From Carettochelys insculpta (Eukaryota > Chordata > Testudines > Carettochelyidae): a stretch of DNA of 64,000 nt. Within the stretch, counting starts at the first letter, position 1. Every line of letters begins with the position of its first letter. Location: positions 7,316,001-7,380,000 of the forward strand of contig NC_134161.1 of the NCBI RefSeq assembly GCF_033958435.1. The letters are read 5' to 3'. Below the pieces are notes generated by a model, which had not been told where the DNA came from, searched no databases, and was given only the letters and a program-made list of their open reading frames with translations. The translations under genes and the position numbers were made by a program. Shown here piece after piece: positions 10,298 to 22,585 of the stretch.

Positions 10298-12580
10298 TGT
10301 TGTTAAGTTCAGGTGGCAAGTCTATGAATGGCTGGCTATAAGCCAAGATGGTACAGGATGTAGACCCGTACTTGAAGTGTCCCTAAACTGCTGACTGGCA
10401 GAAACTGTGACTGTACAATAGGTGACTTGAAAATGTCTTGTTCTGTTCATTCCCTCTGAAGTATTTGGAGTTGGTCACTGTTAATAGGATACTTAGACTG
10501 ACCTTTGGTCTGAGCTAGTATGGCTATTCATATATTCATATCCTGCTTGCTCATGTAGGAACTGTAGTAATCAAGTCACTTCACACTTCATAGCATCATA
10601 ACCTAAATCTTCATAACATGCCCCCTCTTATCCTTTTCAACTTGCCTTGATGACGAATAATACAATGTGGATATTTACACTACTATCCCTAGATTCTGAG
10701 TTAGCCTCCAATGAGAAAAATGGAGCAGTTCTAAACCTCCAAACTATTGTCTCAGGCTTTCTGCAAACTCAGGCAAGAGGTCTCTGTGTTGGTGGCATTC
10801 GCATCATGTTTTAGCTGTTTTCTATGCAGCCATAGCAACTGGAAGCTGACTTTTGAAAACTAAACAAAGGCTGAGATTCTGTCAAACAATGGGAGCGTGC
10901 CACCCACCTTGTAAAACACAAACTGGAAACAAAATGGTAATACTATTGTCGGAGGTTGAGGGGCACTCAGATCAGCCCCCAAACTTGCAAATGACATGAA
11001 ACTCACCAACTGTTTCATTACAGACTTACACCTGAGACCAGGCTCATTGAAAGATTTACCAAGGTTCATTGATATTTTGAGGCACTCCTTTCGAATAAAA
11101 CTGGGACTGATTAATGGCTTGCTTTCTACATCAAGTGAAATGTGTAGTGTTAGGCAAAACCAGCTGAGTGATGCTCATCAGTTTCAGTCTGACATTTCAA
11201 GTTCATCTGAATACACAGAAGCATGAACTGGGTTGAGCAACTGGGATGTAAAACAATGTTGTGGAAATAAACCAATGAAAATGTTTGTGTAAAAACACCT
11301 TCTTCGGCTTGTCAGCGGTGAAATGAACCTGGGACCTTAGGCTGCTAAAGCACAGCTCTCAAACATTCGCAAAAGAGGACCTCCTTAGATGACAGCAGTA
11401 GTAGATTGGTATCTTCCCTATGGGTGACGCACTGGAATATTGAGCCCAAGTGTTACATTGTCACAATCCTACATTAAGACAAACCCATCAAATCTGGCAC
11501 AGTTCTGGATGTAAACTTTTATGAGTTGTTCAGTGTGGTCCAATTCTCTATTTTTTTGCATATCCTAGATGACCACAGAATTCTAAGAGTTTGGATTTGA
11601 TTTTGGTTTGTTTTTTTATGTGCTGTGGAAGCAGGGTCTTTACAGGTTTAATTACATCATATTTACTCAACAGACGAGCATGGGGGAATCTGGCATTCCT
11701 AAACAGTCTCTTTCAGTATTCTGATCTATCAGCTGTCTGAGTTAATTCATCATTTGTGTGGGGGGGGGGGATTTTTTCCTTTTAATTTTGTTTTGCTGCT
11801 GGCTCCTTATCATTTATGACTGTAATTCTAATTAATTAGTAGGGTGCTCAGAGCTTTCTGTATGTGCTTTCAAATTGTGGTAGAAAGACAGAAAGACATT
11901 AATTCCCAAGTGACACAAATATGTGCCTGATTTTTAAGTTATATGGAGCTGATACAACTCCAGTAGAGGTCCATGGGAGCAGCAGATGCTCTGAAACTTT
12001 AAAAATCATACCCTGTCCGCCTAGCATTTTAGTTTACCCAGGTATTTTTAGAACATCCGTTATACTTTAAGGTTAAAGGCACAGAAATGAGGCACAATTC
12101 CCTGCAGTCCCACTGCTTATTGCAATGGACTAGCGACTGTGTCTACGCACTACTTCCCTCTATGGGCATGGAATCAAAGCTGCTTAACTGTGGCATAACT
12201 GCTATATGGCTAACAGGACTGTAGACAGTAGCCTTCTTTAGTCCAAGGGATTTTGGAGTCAGAAATGATGAATTTTATCATCATGAAGATCTGAATGGCT
12301 AAAGGGTTTGTCTAGATTAGGAAAGAGGGTCAGGATTAGTTCACACATGGTCGCTGACCCCAAGCTTACCATCCCCTTTTCCCTAACGTAGATGCAATTC
12401 AAGGTCTTCTCTCTCCCTTCCTTCAATTCTGATGACAGAGGCTGACCCTCTGGCTTAGGGGAGGCTATATCAAACTGTTTGTGTTGTGGAACAATCATTT
12501 GTGCCCGAGTGTCTTGATCTGTCATGTCCAACCACTTCTGCAGCAGTAGCTGCTGTCATGGCTCCTGAGATTGTAAACTA
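10298..12580. other. Intergenic, AT-rich, nothing recognised
   Basis: About 2.3 kb with no supported gene. It includes a pure G run near 11758-11770 followed by a T run, and some short A/T tracts. Short frames here have no family resemblance. Confidence 0.5.
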
Positions 12581-12589
12581 GCCGCATTA

Positions 12590-12690
12590 TTTTGAAAATA
12601 TATTTATTGTTCAAGCCAACTAGTCACACTCAACTGGCCAAATAGCCACATGTTGCGAGTGGCTAACGTGTTGGACACCACGAGTCTAGG
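12590..12690. mobile_element. Probable terminus of an old hAT element
   Basis: The phrase aatagccacatgttgcgagt, then ggctaacgtgttggacacca, resembles the right end of hAT elements ending in a TTGGACACCCCTG-type terminus. The other terminus is not visible, so this is a tentative fragment. Confidence 0.3.
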
Positions 12691-13874
12691 TGATTATTCA
12701 TAGCCATGTAAGTTAACTTGAGTTAAAGCAAGAACAGAACGCCCAAGCTAGGGAAACCCACAAAGGCTCAGTCCCTATTAATAAATAGCTCTAGGTACAT
12801 TGCACTAAAAACACAAGGTAAAATTAAGCTGGGCTACCATGGATCAGAAACCTAGCATCAAAAAAAAGTTCCCCAGTCCTCCAGGGAAGTGATTTGTGCC
12901 ACTTCCCAATTTACAGGAACTTTAAAGAGACAGCAGAAAAAGACTCATGTTAGTGGGGAACCACTCACCAAATGAGACGTCTTCCTGCAACACAGCCCCC
13001 ACTTCCCTTGGGAGTCTGGACTAGGCCCAGACACTAGGAATACCTTTGTTACTTGGCCCAGTTTTATATAAGCTGTCATGCTGCTAATATTCCTGAAATT
13101 GCAATCAAAGCGTGCAGTGACATTTGGAAGGGAACACAGGGGCTCCCGTAGCGCAGTGAGGAATCACTAACCACGCTTCAGCCGAGGATGCATGGAACTC
13201 ACCCTGGGCCTTTTTCACAGACATGGACTCCAAAGGCAGCCGTTGGCAATCCGATCTGGTGCGGTGCGCAGCTCAGAATCCTTGGCACCAGCTACCAGGC
13301 TGGGAGCTGTGGCAGTGGCTCAGATGGATCGCTCTGCGGAGGAAGCATCGAGAAGTGGCTAAGGGTATGTGCACGCTGCACAGCTTTCAGCAGCAAGGTG
13401 GTGTCATCACAAAGCAGCATTCAAACGGTCACTTGCCATGGCAAAACTCTGTCGTGCCTGGGGGAGGGGCTGGTGAGGATGTTACAAGGTCCAGTGACAA
13501 AGAATATGGACAGACCCCCTAAGATCCTAAAGGCGGGACAGATCCTCAACCCCTGAGCCAATCAGAAACACAGCAGGTTGCTGTTTGGGCAGAGAGCTGG
13601 GTGCTGTTCTTGGCCTACATCACACACAGAGATACTTTCTGTGTCTGTTGTGAAGAGATTCACCTTCCCTGGAGCACGCTGTTTGACCCCTCTCTGGCTA
13701 GACTCAGCTGTTTGGCCCCATGCAGCAGAGAGAGGTGGACCATGCAGTGGTGGGGTCAGGGAAAGGGAAAAAATCACTCAGTTACATCGTTGTAGCCACA
13801 AAGTCCTTTTCTGCTCTGGGGACACATTACAAAGTCTGTGGAACTCTGGGCTTAACTGACCACAGGTTAAACAG
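12691..13874. other. Intergenic, nothing recognised
   Basis: Frames of up to 122 codons exist at 13188-13556 in two overlapping phases, but neither has recognisable domains, splice context or composition bias. I treat the stretch as non-coding. Confidence 0.45.
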
Positions 13875-13962
13875 GCCAATTTATTATGAGCTACTCTAGT
13901 CTCCTGCCTAATCCAGGTTAAAAGAATTTCACCCAGTAATTCCCAGATCCTGGTTCCATTTG
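13875..13962 (-). mobile_element. CR1-type LINE fragment, antisense
   Basis: The text agctactctagtctcctgcc, then taatccaggttaaaagaatt, then tcacccagtaattcc, matches the antisense 3' region of the CR1 subfamily also represented at 9643-9810. Only about 85 bases remain. Confidence 0.4.
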
Positions 13963-14689
13963 GCAGTTTTTGTTTTTGTTTTCTTTCTGCCTTGGATGAT
14001 GCTTTTACAGCATTCACCCTAGAGGTGACAGCCTCCCAGCAGTTCCCTAGGCATGTAGTGCAAAGCCCTGGCTCATGAAAGGCACACTATGAATGGACAC
14101 TGTCATATTATGCTGATGCTTATGACCAGAGGGGCAGAAAGGGGAAAAGCAATTGCTCTTTCAAACATTTTCACCGGGCTTTTGCGGCTGCTTTTGTTCT
14201 GCAAAAGGCTCTGTCTCTCTGCAAAGGGAGCGCCTCTGACGGGCTTGTCACTGCCGTGTACCTGGGGTGTATTTGCTGCAGCCGTTGATTGCATTACCGT
14301 CCATGTTTATAAACATTTTGAATCGAACAGAGTGAAGCATTGCATGGAATTTTTAAGAGGGCACTGGCTTTATTTTTGCTTTTTCATCTGTAAACACATA
14401 TAATGTGTCTGTGATGCACTCAGCAGTGAAGGACCAGAGCTGTAAAAGCTTCTGTGCTCGGTTCCAGTCCTGACTGAGCCTATGGCAGCCTTTCTCTCTC
14501 TCTCACACACACTGCTTCAGCAACAGAGCTAGATCTTCTGTAACAGCCTTCCTGTATGGAGAGGCATTTCAATGTCTGTATCCCTTCCCAGTCTGAGGAT
14601 CTCTACACAGCTCTGTCTAACGGGGTCAAAAGCCACCCTGAATTAGAGGGGAAACTGTCTCCCAGTTAACAGAGGTCACACAACTTCTA

Positions 14690-14835
14690 AGCACTTTGCA
14701 AACCTGAGCTGGGTCTTGGTGTTTATGTGAGGCTGTCCGAACACCGAAGCCCTTAGGAAAACTCACAGCACATCCCGTGAGGCAGGAAATTCAGAATAAT
14801 CCCTCTTGTACATGAGAGAAAAGAGGTGCAGGGAG
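14690..14835 (-). repeat. MIR-like core-SINE relic, antisense
   Basis: It starts at ctaagcactttgcaaacctg (compare the reverse-complement tail 'ctcaaagcactttacaaac'). It passes through ccgtgaggcaggaaattcag to gtacatgagagaaaagaggt and gcagggagactaagg. This is the expected antisense MIR order. Strongly diverged. Confidence 0.4.
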
Positions 14836-16336
14836 ACTAAGGTGCAAACTTGGCCCTGCTGAAGCAACAAGAGTTTTGCCTTTGGCTCCAAAGAGTGCAG
14901 GGTTTCACCCCATTTCTTAATGTCCCTTGACTTGGGATGCTCAGTATTTGGGTGTCCAGCAAGAGACCCATGACCGGGTCTGATTTTCGGAGGTGTTGGG
15001 CACCTGCCATCCCAGCCGACAGCCATGGGAGCTGCAGATGTGCAGCACCTTAGAACACCAGACTCCAACAGCTGCCTGGAGGAGAGCATCCAAAACCAGG
15101 AGCGGATGCTGCCTGGAGTGACTCTGCCCCAGTCTTATGGCAGATTCAGGAGTCCCCAGTGGCCTGCTGTACCTCCCAGTCCCTGGCTGGCTGTATTGGG
15201 ATGCCCCCGCTTTCACCCACATGGATCCTCCCAATTCTTGCGGCAGGGAGGGGCAAGGAATTCCAGCCACATGGTCTTTCAGTCCTTGTGACTCCTCCCA
15301 CTGCTCTGAGCCAGGCTCAGAAAGGGATGGAGGGTTTGCTCAGCTCTGTCCTGAGCATAGCTCCTCTTTAGGGCACCTCTACCCCAGGGCTTGTACCCCC
15401 CCACCCCAGTGGCGATGGAGTGAGGGAGGTGTGTGCCCCACCCTGCTTCTGCTGGGCCTAGTGATTAATTTGGAATGAAAGAGGTGAAGGAGCTCAGGCA
15501 AGTAGGTGCTATGCTCAAGCAAACCAAAAAACAAACAAACAAGAAAACCCCAGTTCACAACTGAGGTGGCAAGCCTTGAGGCGCCACGAACCGGCCTTGA
15601 CATGCCCTGGCACAGATTAAGCACCTTTGGGACACATGTAGCCCCTCAGTGGAGCCCTAATGTGGATGGTACCCAGCTGTGGGCTGGAAACTGGTGGGTA
15701 GAGTCTGAAGGAAACGTCTCCATCAGTGGGGATGGGTCGCTCTCTGATGGAGCGGTGGGGTCCCCCAGGAAACCAGAAGACTGGCTAGAATGGGATGGGC
15801 AGAATCGATGTCTCCTTCTCCCTAAAATTCCTCCACATTCTTTGGGAGCGAAGGCAACAGCAAGAAGCGCAATTGTCTATCGCCATCTAGTGACTGAAGG
15901 GCAGCATCTGTGTTGCCAGATTCCCCAGCCAGGGGAAGATATCAGGACAAGGGAGTCATTTATCACAGCAAGGGCTGAGCAGCCCTTCACAAGGACCCCC
16001 AGAGAGAAGAGATGAGAGAAGCAGGTAATTCAGGTGCCCAGAATATCCAGGAGCCATTGCGATTTACACCCACTAAGGATCTAGCCTGTTGTCTGTAGCT
16101 GTTTTCTCACGGCTCAGCCCCTGGTTGTTTGGAAGTGCCAAGGTGTGTCTGTTCCCCATCAGGTTGTCAGCTTTCTTCTTCTGAGCATGCATTCGGACAT
16201 GACAAAAGAATAATCTTACTCAGGGAGAGAGTTGTTTAAACACCTGCTGCCAAAAGCTATTGTTGCTTTTGACAGCACTGGCACCCTATGAAAGAGAAGG
16301 CCTATTTTATACACATGACACACATTTCACATGTCC
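14836..16336. other. Intergenic, nothing recognised
   Basis: Frames of 80-170 codons occur (for example 15506-16015) but lack domain resemblance or splice logic. No repeats I can name. Confidence 0.45.
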
Positions 16337-16367
16337 ACACACACACACACACACACACTCACACACA
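16337..16367. repeat. (CA)n microsatellite
   Basis: A nearly pure CA dinucleotide run with one TC interruption toward the right. Confidence 0.9.
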
Positions 16368-16825
16368 AAGCCTGGTGTACAGACAGAGAACATGATCGGC
16401 TTCCAAGGAGGCACAAGGGACAGACAAAGAAAATATATAAAGAGGAAATCAAATAAAAGCCACTCTTCCCTCATTTCAAAGGGCATCTATTCCCAGGGTA
16501 GCTAACGAGGTGCTGTAAAGAAAACACAGCCTTCTTCCCTGCCAGAATACAGCCCTCCGACATGACTCCGTGAGTGCCACACGCTTGAGAAAGCCTACGC
16601 TTCCCGTCCGGAAAGTGCACAGGACTTAGTGGTGGTTGTACAAGAAAGTATCATACATTATTTAAGAGCCACTGTGCTGCTGCTTTCCGGAGAGATTCGG
16701 CACCACTTGTGAGGCATTAAGGGCCGGACACAGAAGCCCTAAGTGGTGCCTGGAATACTCTTGCAAGGTGAGAGTTTTGGGAACTCATAAGTGCTCAGTC
16801 CCATGAGAAAAGCCACTGAGGGCTT

Positions 16826-16885
16826 GTCTACACTTGGAAATGTACCCGAATAGCTATTCCAGAATAATTATTACCCTTGAGCTTG
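16826..16885. mobile_element. Terminus of a GTCTACAC-type MITE
   Basis: The phrase gagggcttgtctacacttgg, followed by gaatagctattccagaataa, is the left end of a common short DNA element with a GGCTTGTCTACAC terminus. The opposite end is not recognisable, so it is a fragment. Confidence 0.4.
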
Positions 16886-17078
16886 CCTTGCCTATGAAAA
16901 CAGGATCATTCCCTCACAGAGGCTCTGTGGCTGGATCACAAGACCAGACAGTGGGAGCTGGACTCCTGGCTTCTCTCCCAATTCACTGAACTTTGTGAAT
17001 TCAGTGGCATCTGGGGTGTCTTCACTGCAGTCAGCTGAGTAAATATGGAGTCACTCCACTGCAGCCAGTGGTTTAGAT

Positions 17079-17496
17079 CAGCGATGGTCAACTTAGGCTA
17101 GTGCGTGGGCTGCAGGAGCAGCCCTCCTTTGTTTCAGTGGGCCACATGATTGCTGTAACCAAGGCAGTCTCCTGGGACAGGGCTAACTGCACTTCTGTGC
17201 CTAGAATTCGTGGGGTATTCCAACTGAGTCACAGTAGCACTCTGATTGGATGAAGCGGGAGTGCACGGCTCTCATGGTCAACGCTGTGGGCAATCAGCAA
17301 GCAGCCCTCTTCACGTGCCCTGGTCTTACATGCGCCTCACTTTAGTAATGTCGGTAGGAAACAGCCTATGTGGACAGACATTAGTGGAATCTGGTATTCC
17401 TGCACATGGGCAACAGTCAGCAAAACGTCTTGTGGACCACACATGAAACCCCTGTGGTCTGCATGTGGCCCACAGGCCACACGTTGCCCATCACTG
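17079..17496. mobile_element. Complete hAT-like non-autonomous element
   Basis: The left terminus is cagcgatggtcaac. The reverse complement of the right terminus is cagtgatgggcaac (12 of 14 matching). The element is flanked by an imperfect 8-bp target duplication: gtttagat at 17071-17078 and gttttggt at 17497-17504 (6 of 8). Interior phrases such as gtggaccacacatgaaaccc and gcatgtggcccacaggccac are typical of Charlie-like hAT derivatives. There is no transposase frame; frames of about 65 codons inside are incidental. Confidence 0.7.
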
Positions 17497-17504
17497 GTTT
17501 TGGT

Positions 17505-17712
17505 TTAGTGTAACTCTAGTGGAGTCACTGGGGAAAATCCAGAGTAATTCCCCTGCAGACACTGTCGTGACTTGGACTGTTCTGGAGTAACTTCAATGGA
17601 TTCAGTGCTCTGACTCCGGGGTAACTGGCATAGCCTGTGGAGTCGCTGCTATAATTAGGACTAGCTTCAGTGTTGCTGTTGCTGAATCTGGAGTAACTTC
17701 GGGCAGGGAGGC
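17505..17712. repeat. Degenerate repeat of 'gagtaacttcaatgga' units
   Basis: Several related phrases recur: ctctagtggagtcactgggg, gttctggagtaacttcaatg, ctccggggtaactggc and atctggagtaacttcgggc. They resemble a self-complementary sauropsid repeat (gtgtaaatcaggagtaactccattga type) present elsewhere here. Related text also flanks the hAT insertion on the left (16995-17078), so the hAT element appears to have landed inside this repeat. Confidence 0.4.
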
Positions 17713-19045
17713 GATGTGGGGGTGGGGGTGGGGAACGGAGGTCAGCAGTGGAGCTGCTGTGAATCTAGAATGGGGTCAGCACCTTTCCTCCAGGCCTGGG
17801 GTAAGAGCAGAACATGGCACAATGTGCACAGAAATCACCATCCTTACTGTGCAGGCAGCCTAGCTGGGGTCTGCCTGCCACTTCCCACTGAGCCACCCCC
17901 AGCGAGCAACCCCCGTTTGCTCACTTCTTCCCACACACGCCTCTTTCAAGCAGATCATTAGCTTCTATTTGTCACAAATCAGCTGCCACTCTGAAGCCAG
18001 CTCCGGAGACCCAGTTCCCTCCGAGAGCCAGGTGTCAGCCTCGTCACAGACACCTTGATCAACCCGAGGAGGCAAAGCCTTCCCCAGGGAGGCGGATTTA
18101 TCATCCCCTAGGCCCTTGGCATAAATACGTGATAAATTACGTATATTAATAAGCTACCCTGAGTTTTCCTCCCTGGAGATAACGAATCTCCCGGTGCTGA
18201 CACGTGTGGGCATTGCTGGGCTGCACTGACAGCAGAGATATTGTTCCATGACATCAGAGGGACGAGGGACCAAGCAGGTGAACCTGAGGGGTGTGAGTGC
18301 TCTGACCTCATAGATCTCATGGTCTAGGAGCCTGAGCTTGCCCTAAATTAACAGTCTCCCCCAGGCCACCTCTGTTTCCAGCTCAGAGGCCCTAGAGAGA
18401 GGAGGGACCTCCCTTCTCCATCCGTGTGCTTCTCTCCCACTCCCTGAGATGCAGGTAGCTGGGCCAACCTTCCCTCCCCTCCTTTGGCAAGCAGTGACTG
18501 AGCTCCCCTTCTAGCCACTAGGAAAGACAGATGACCGTCCTCTGGGGCACCAGTAGAACAGTGGTTCTCCTCCTATCTGACCTCGTTGGCATTCCACAGA
18601 TCATTCAAGTCGCCAGCAATCAAGATTCTGCCTCCTTTGCCCCCCATGCAACCTTCCTGAGTGTCTCCCACGGGCTTGTATAGGTGTAGCCAGGAGCAGA
18701 ATCAGGCCCAATCCCTGCAGAGAAAGGATGACAGCTTAGGGCTGTGCCCTGCAAAAGGCAACACCTGCTTGTTGCTTGGCGAGGATTAGAGAAAAAATGT
18801 TGTCAGCGGGTTGGGAATGAGGGACTCACTTTTTCAGCTAATCGACCCACAAGGCACCAAATTCACTTCAGCGAAGAGAGCGGCGCTAGCGAAAGGGCAG
18901 AGTGGTGATGACAGAATGGAGAAAGATTTTGAGGGCGGAGGAGGCAAATTGGTGGCAGTTCTTATTGGAGTGCATCCTCTGCTGCAGAAAGCCTCAGATT
19001 TGCAGATTTATGACTTGTGGTAGGGATGGTTAGTGACTGCACATG
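17713..19045. other. Intergenic, nothing recognised
   Basis: Mixed sequence, no gene or named repeat supported. Confidence 0.5.
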
Positions 19046-19205
19046 AAAAGGAAGGATAGCCTAATGGTTAGGGTGTGAGTTTGTGCTTGGGAATTCCCAT
19101 GCTCTTCTCCTTCCTCTGACACAGATGTGCTGTGTGACCTTGGGCAAGTCACTACAACCCTCCAAAGTATGTAGGAACTTAACTCCTATGGGAAGCAGTG
19201 GCACA
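19046..19205 (+). repeat. MIR-like core-SINE
   Basis: It contains an A-box-like head (gatagcctaatggttagggt, then gtgag) and the diagnostic core gctgtgtgaccttgggcaag, then tcac. This is one of the clearest SINE matches in the window. The head is tRNA-derived, as known for the MIR group. Confidence 0.75.
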
Positions 19206-19264
19206 TAAATACCTTAGAAGAGCTGGGTTTTAGTCTCTATGTGTACCAGTCCCTCACCTTAGAA

Positions 19265-19425
19265 CTCAGTTAATATAATTATTATTATTTATTTGTCACA
19301 CCTAGAGGCTTCATCATGGACTAGAACCCCACTGTGCTTGGTGTTGTACCAACATTAAACCAAAAGGTGATACCTCCAAGGAGTTTACAATCAAGAAGTG
19401 CCCTACCTCCCAGGGAGGCTAGGGG
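19265..19425 (-). repeat. Ancient amniote repeat, antisense of the 5098 copy
   Basis: It runs attattattatttatttgtc, then acacctagaggcttcatcat, then ccccactgtgcttggtgttg, then gagtttacaatcaagaag. This is the reverse complement of the 'gtaagctctttggggcaggg ... cctagcacaatgggg' repeat at 5098-5205. Old and diverged. Confidence 0.5.
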
Positions 19426-21184
19426 AATAAAGACTGAGGTGTTGAGACGCTGCAGTCATGGGGGCCAGGCAAAAGCCTGAAATGGACTGACTTAGTGAGT
19501 CACCTCCTTACATGCCAGGAGAAAAACAACATATTACATTTCCCTTCGCAAATTTTTGAATGTGAAATTTGATTCGAGACACTACTCAAAGCTCAGATCA
19601 AAAATCATTTGAAAGTCAGATTTCAACAGGCGCATTTCTGGTGGTGGTTTGGTGACCCTGACAAATGACACTTCCGGGTTGCACAACTCCCCCAATCTGG
19701 AGGAACAGCGACACCCACCGTGGGCATGGAATTCCAATGGGGCGTGACTTTCGCAGGGCAAGGCAGCGAAGGAGAAGTCCTTCTGAGAAGTTCTGAGCAT
19801 CTTCCGCTCCCTTGGAGAAGCAAGGCTGGCCTTCCTTCAGGCACTGGACTGGGATCCAGGAGACTTATCCTGAGTCTGCCACTGACCTTGGGCACTTCCT
19901 TTTGCCCTTTGCCTATGTCACCTCATGCACAGAGCCCCTTCCCAGCGCACAAACACTCACAGCTGTGTGGCACTTGGTGCTTTTCCAAGGGCTCCTCCTT
20001 TGCCAAGCACACAGATGTTTGCTCTCTTCTTCCTGCTCCCCCACTTCTGCTGCTGAGGATGAGCGGGGAAGGAGGCCTGGGATTTGGCTGCAGCCTGCCT
20101 GTCACCTAAGTCTTGCGCCAGTGAAGTCAAGGGAACACTTGGCGCTGCTGTCACTGGGCATGGGATCAAGCCCTAGAACGGCAAGAGTGACTGGATGCTG
20201 CAGGTGGCCAATCAGCTGACCCCAGTTGAAGCCCAGGTGGTGGTGGAGGCTTCCCCTGCTGATCATGTAACAAGCAGGGCCTCTGAAAACTCTCCTTCAC
20301 CCACAAGTACTGCCCTTCTGCACCCAGCAGCCTGCCCACCCCTCTGCCAAATGACTGGGCCTTTGAAAAACCAAACCAGTACATGCAAAGCTCCTCCAGG
20401 TCTCATGGCCCAGCAAAGACTGGATAAAGAGCTGTCCCTCCAGGACTCCACTCACCTCCCTACCACTGGCCAGCACAGACTCAAAAGACTTCCTCTCTAT
20501 CGTTCTAGCATCCAAGGAGCTCCTCCGGGCTCTCTTTGGCCTTTCTTTCCCTTTAGCAGCCACAAAACACTGGCAGTGGTGGAGAACAAGCATGGGCGGG
20601 GTGGGCAGCCCTAGGCCTGCACAGCTCTTCCTCTCCTCCAAATCAGGGCAGAAGGATGGTTGGGCAATTACAGTGTCTGGCTGGACTCCTGGGTTCCAGT
20701 GGTGGCTCTGCCGCAGCTGACCTTGAATATGCTTGTCAAGGCTGGGTAGTGCCTGACTCTCCCTGAGCTCACTGGGACACCCTTGCCGCTGCAGAAGGAT
20801 GGAGCATGTTTGGTCTTCCAGGGGTCACTGAGGCTTGGGATCCTAAGGAGGGTAACAGCATGGCTGTCATCCCCTGCACAGCATCCAGTTGGCTGAGAAT
20901 GGGGGAGTACACATGGATCCTCTGAACTGTCTCCCCCAAGCACCTGAGAGCTGGGAAATGCACCCTCCCACCCAGAAAGCGCACCTGCCTACTGCCTGCG
21001 GCTGGCAACTGTGGCTCACAACCAAGATTTACCCCTTTTGCCTCAGTTTTCCTCTCTGAAAAATGGCAATGCAATCACAATGTCTCTTCCCCCAAAGGTT
21101 AAGCTTACTGCTGGCTGAGAGAGCTGTGGCTGAGCACTGGAGGATGCTAAAGAAGCAGGTGTGAGCCTTCAGAACAGCTAGTGG
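19426..21184. other. Intergenic, nothing firmly recognised
   Basis: Open frames up to 139 codons overlap on both strands around 19620-20640. None shows a domain, signal peptide or splice pattern. A weak MIR-like phrase occurs near 20655-20740. Confidence 0.45.
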
Positions 21185-21312
21185 AGAGGACATCAGAATG
21201 AGAACCAGGAGACATAGATTTCTCCCTGGCTCTGCAGCGTGATATTGGGCAAGGTTCTTTCCCTCCCTCTGCCTCGGTTTCTCCTTCTGCCTTGTCTCTT
21301 TCATCTGTGAGC
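21185..21312 (+). repeat. MIR-like core-SINE
   Basis: It reads gagaaccaggagacatagat, then ttggctctgcagc-like text, then gatattgggcaaggttcttt, then ctgcctcggtttctccttc, in the MIR order 'gggttc...ctctgcca...gtgaccttgggcaagtcac...tgcctcagtttccc'. Confidence 0.55.
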
Positions 21313-21904
21313 TTTCAGAGACAGGAATCAGGCATTAGGGCTCTTCCTGGGCAGCGCCTGACCCTGAGGGGCCCTGATCTCCACTGAGGTCTCTCTGTGT
21401 CCCTGTAAGCATCACCAGGCTACAGCTGCACTCAAAAGGAAGGAATGGCTGAGGCCTTTCACTCTGTTGAAATGTGCAGAAACTGGGCTGGAGGCAAAGA
21501 GAAAATAAACTCAAGAAGAATGGAGCCAGAATGGCCCATATGCTCTGAAACCTTCAGCTCTGTGGGGAGCAGCAGATAAAATTCATCACTGTGCTGAGAG
21601 GCGGTTTAAAAAAAGGAAGCAAATAAAGTAATTGCAAGGCATAAACAGAGGGCAAGTCAAAGGTACAGCTAAGAAGAAGGGCTCTGGCACATTGTAACTT
21701 CAGCGGCGGGCAGGGAATTGTTCAGTCTAACACAAAGGAGAGGCTGCTGAGCTATGTCACTGGGGGCTCGTCAGGAATACAGTATGTGCCCAGACATGCA
21801 CTGCTCGAATCAACTCATTGACACCCCGGCTGCATAACTCACTGTCGACACAATGGCTCCCTTGTCTTTCCTCCCAAGTCTATCAGAGCAGAAGGTAACT
21901 CTAG

Positions 21905-22122
21905 GGGGAAGCAGTGTGGCCCAGTGGACTCAAGATTGGAACTACGGAAATCTAGTTTCTCTTCCTACCTTTGCCACTGGGCTGCTGGATGACTGTGGGC
22001 AAGTTGCAGCACTGCTCCATGCCTCGGTTTCCCCACCTGTAAAACAGGGAAAATGATGCCGACCTGCTCCATAAACTGCACTGAGATCAACTGGTGGAAA
22101 GAGCTGGGTAATGCTCTAAACT
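21905..22122 (+). repeat. MIR-like core-SINE, long copy
   Basis: It shows, in order: gggggaagcagtgtggccca, gtggactcaagattggaact, gatgactgtgggcaagttgc, catgcctcggtttccccacc, and a tail gtggaaagagctgggtaatg. It is the longest MIR-type copy here, covering head, core and tail. Confidence 0.65.
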
Positions 22123-22127
22123 AGGGG

Positions 22128-22190
22128 TCAGCAACTCCCAGCATGGGTGCCAAGGGTGGCACGTGAGCTCAGCCCCACCCCTCCTCCCCC
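22128..22190. mobile_element. Terminus of an old hAT element
   Basis: The phrase ctaggggtcagcaactccca, then gcatgggtgccaagggtggc, resembles hAT ends of the 'CAGGGGTCGGCAACC' type. Only one end is visible. A terminus of the same general type in the opposite orientation occurs near 58735-58805. Confidence 0.45.
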
Positions 22191-22424
22191 ATATAGCTGG
22201 GAGCTTATTCAAAGCCACTTGTGAATGAACAAAAGACCAGCTAATCCTACCAACCACCACTTCCACAGTAAATCTCTGTGTCTTCATCTATCTATTAATG
22301 AAGCTGTTGTAAGTAGGACTGTCAGTGACTTTAAAAAGTACAACGGGCACTCAGACCATACAGAGAGGTCAAAAAAATCACAGTTTCTGCACTCTACCTT
22401 GAAAAGGGCCCACTGACCCTGGGC

Positions 22425-22585
22425 CTAGAACTAGAGCTGCTTCAATTTTTGGCTTTACCACAGATTCCCTGTGTGACAAGTCACCTGATCCCCCTGTACT
22501 TCAATTTACAGCTGTAAAAGGAGGTTCACACTTCCCCTCCTGACAGGGGCCACAAAGCTAAGTCCATCAGGTGCTCAGAGAGTTT
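22425..22585 (+). repeat. MIR-like core-SINE
   Basis: It contains gattccctgtgtgacaagtc, then acctgatccccctgtacttc, then a (g)taaaaggaggttcaca segment and tcaggtgctcagagag, matching core and tail of the MIR-type SINE in sense. Confidence 0.5.

Noticed and set aside
11758..11780. G run followed by T run as a possible functional quadruplex or terminator
   Set aside because: A single homopolymer run without spaced G tracts or a neighbouring gene. Treated as simple sequence.
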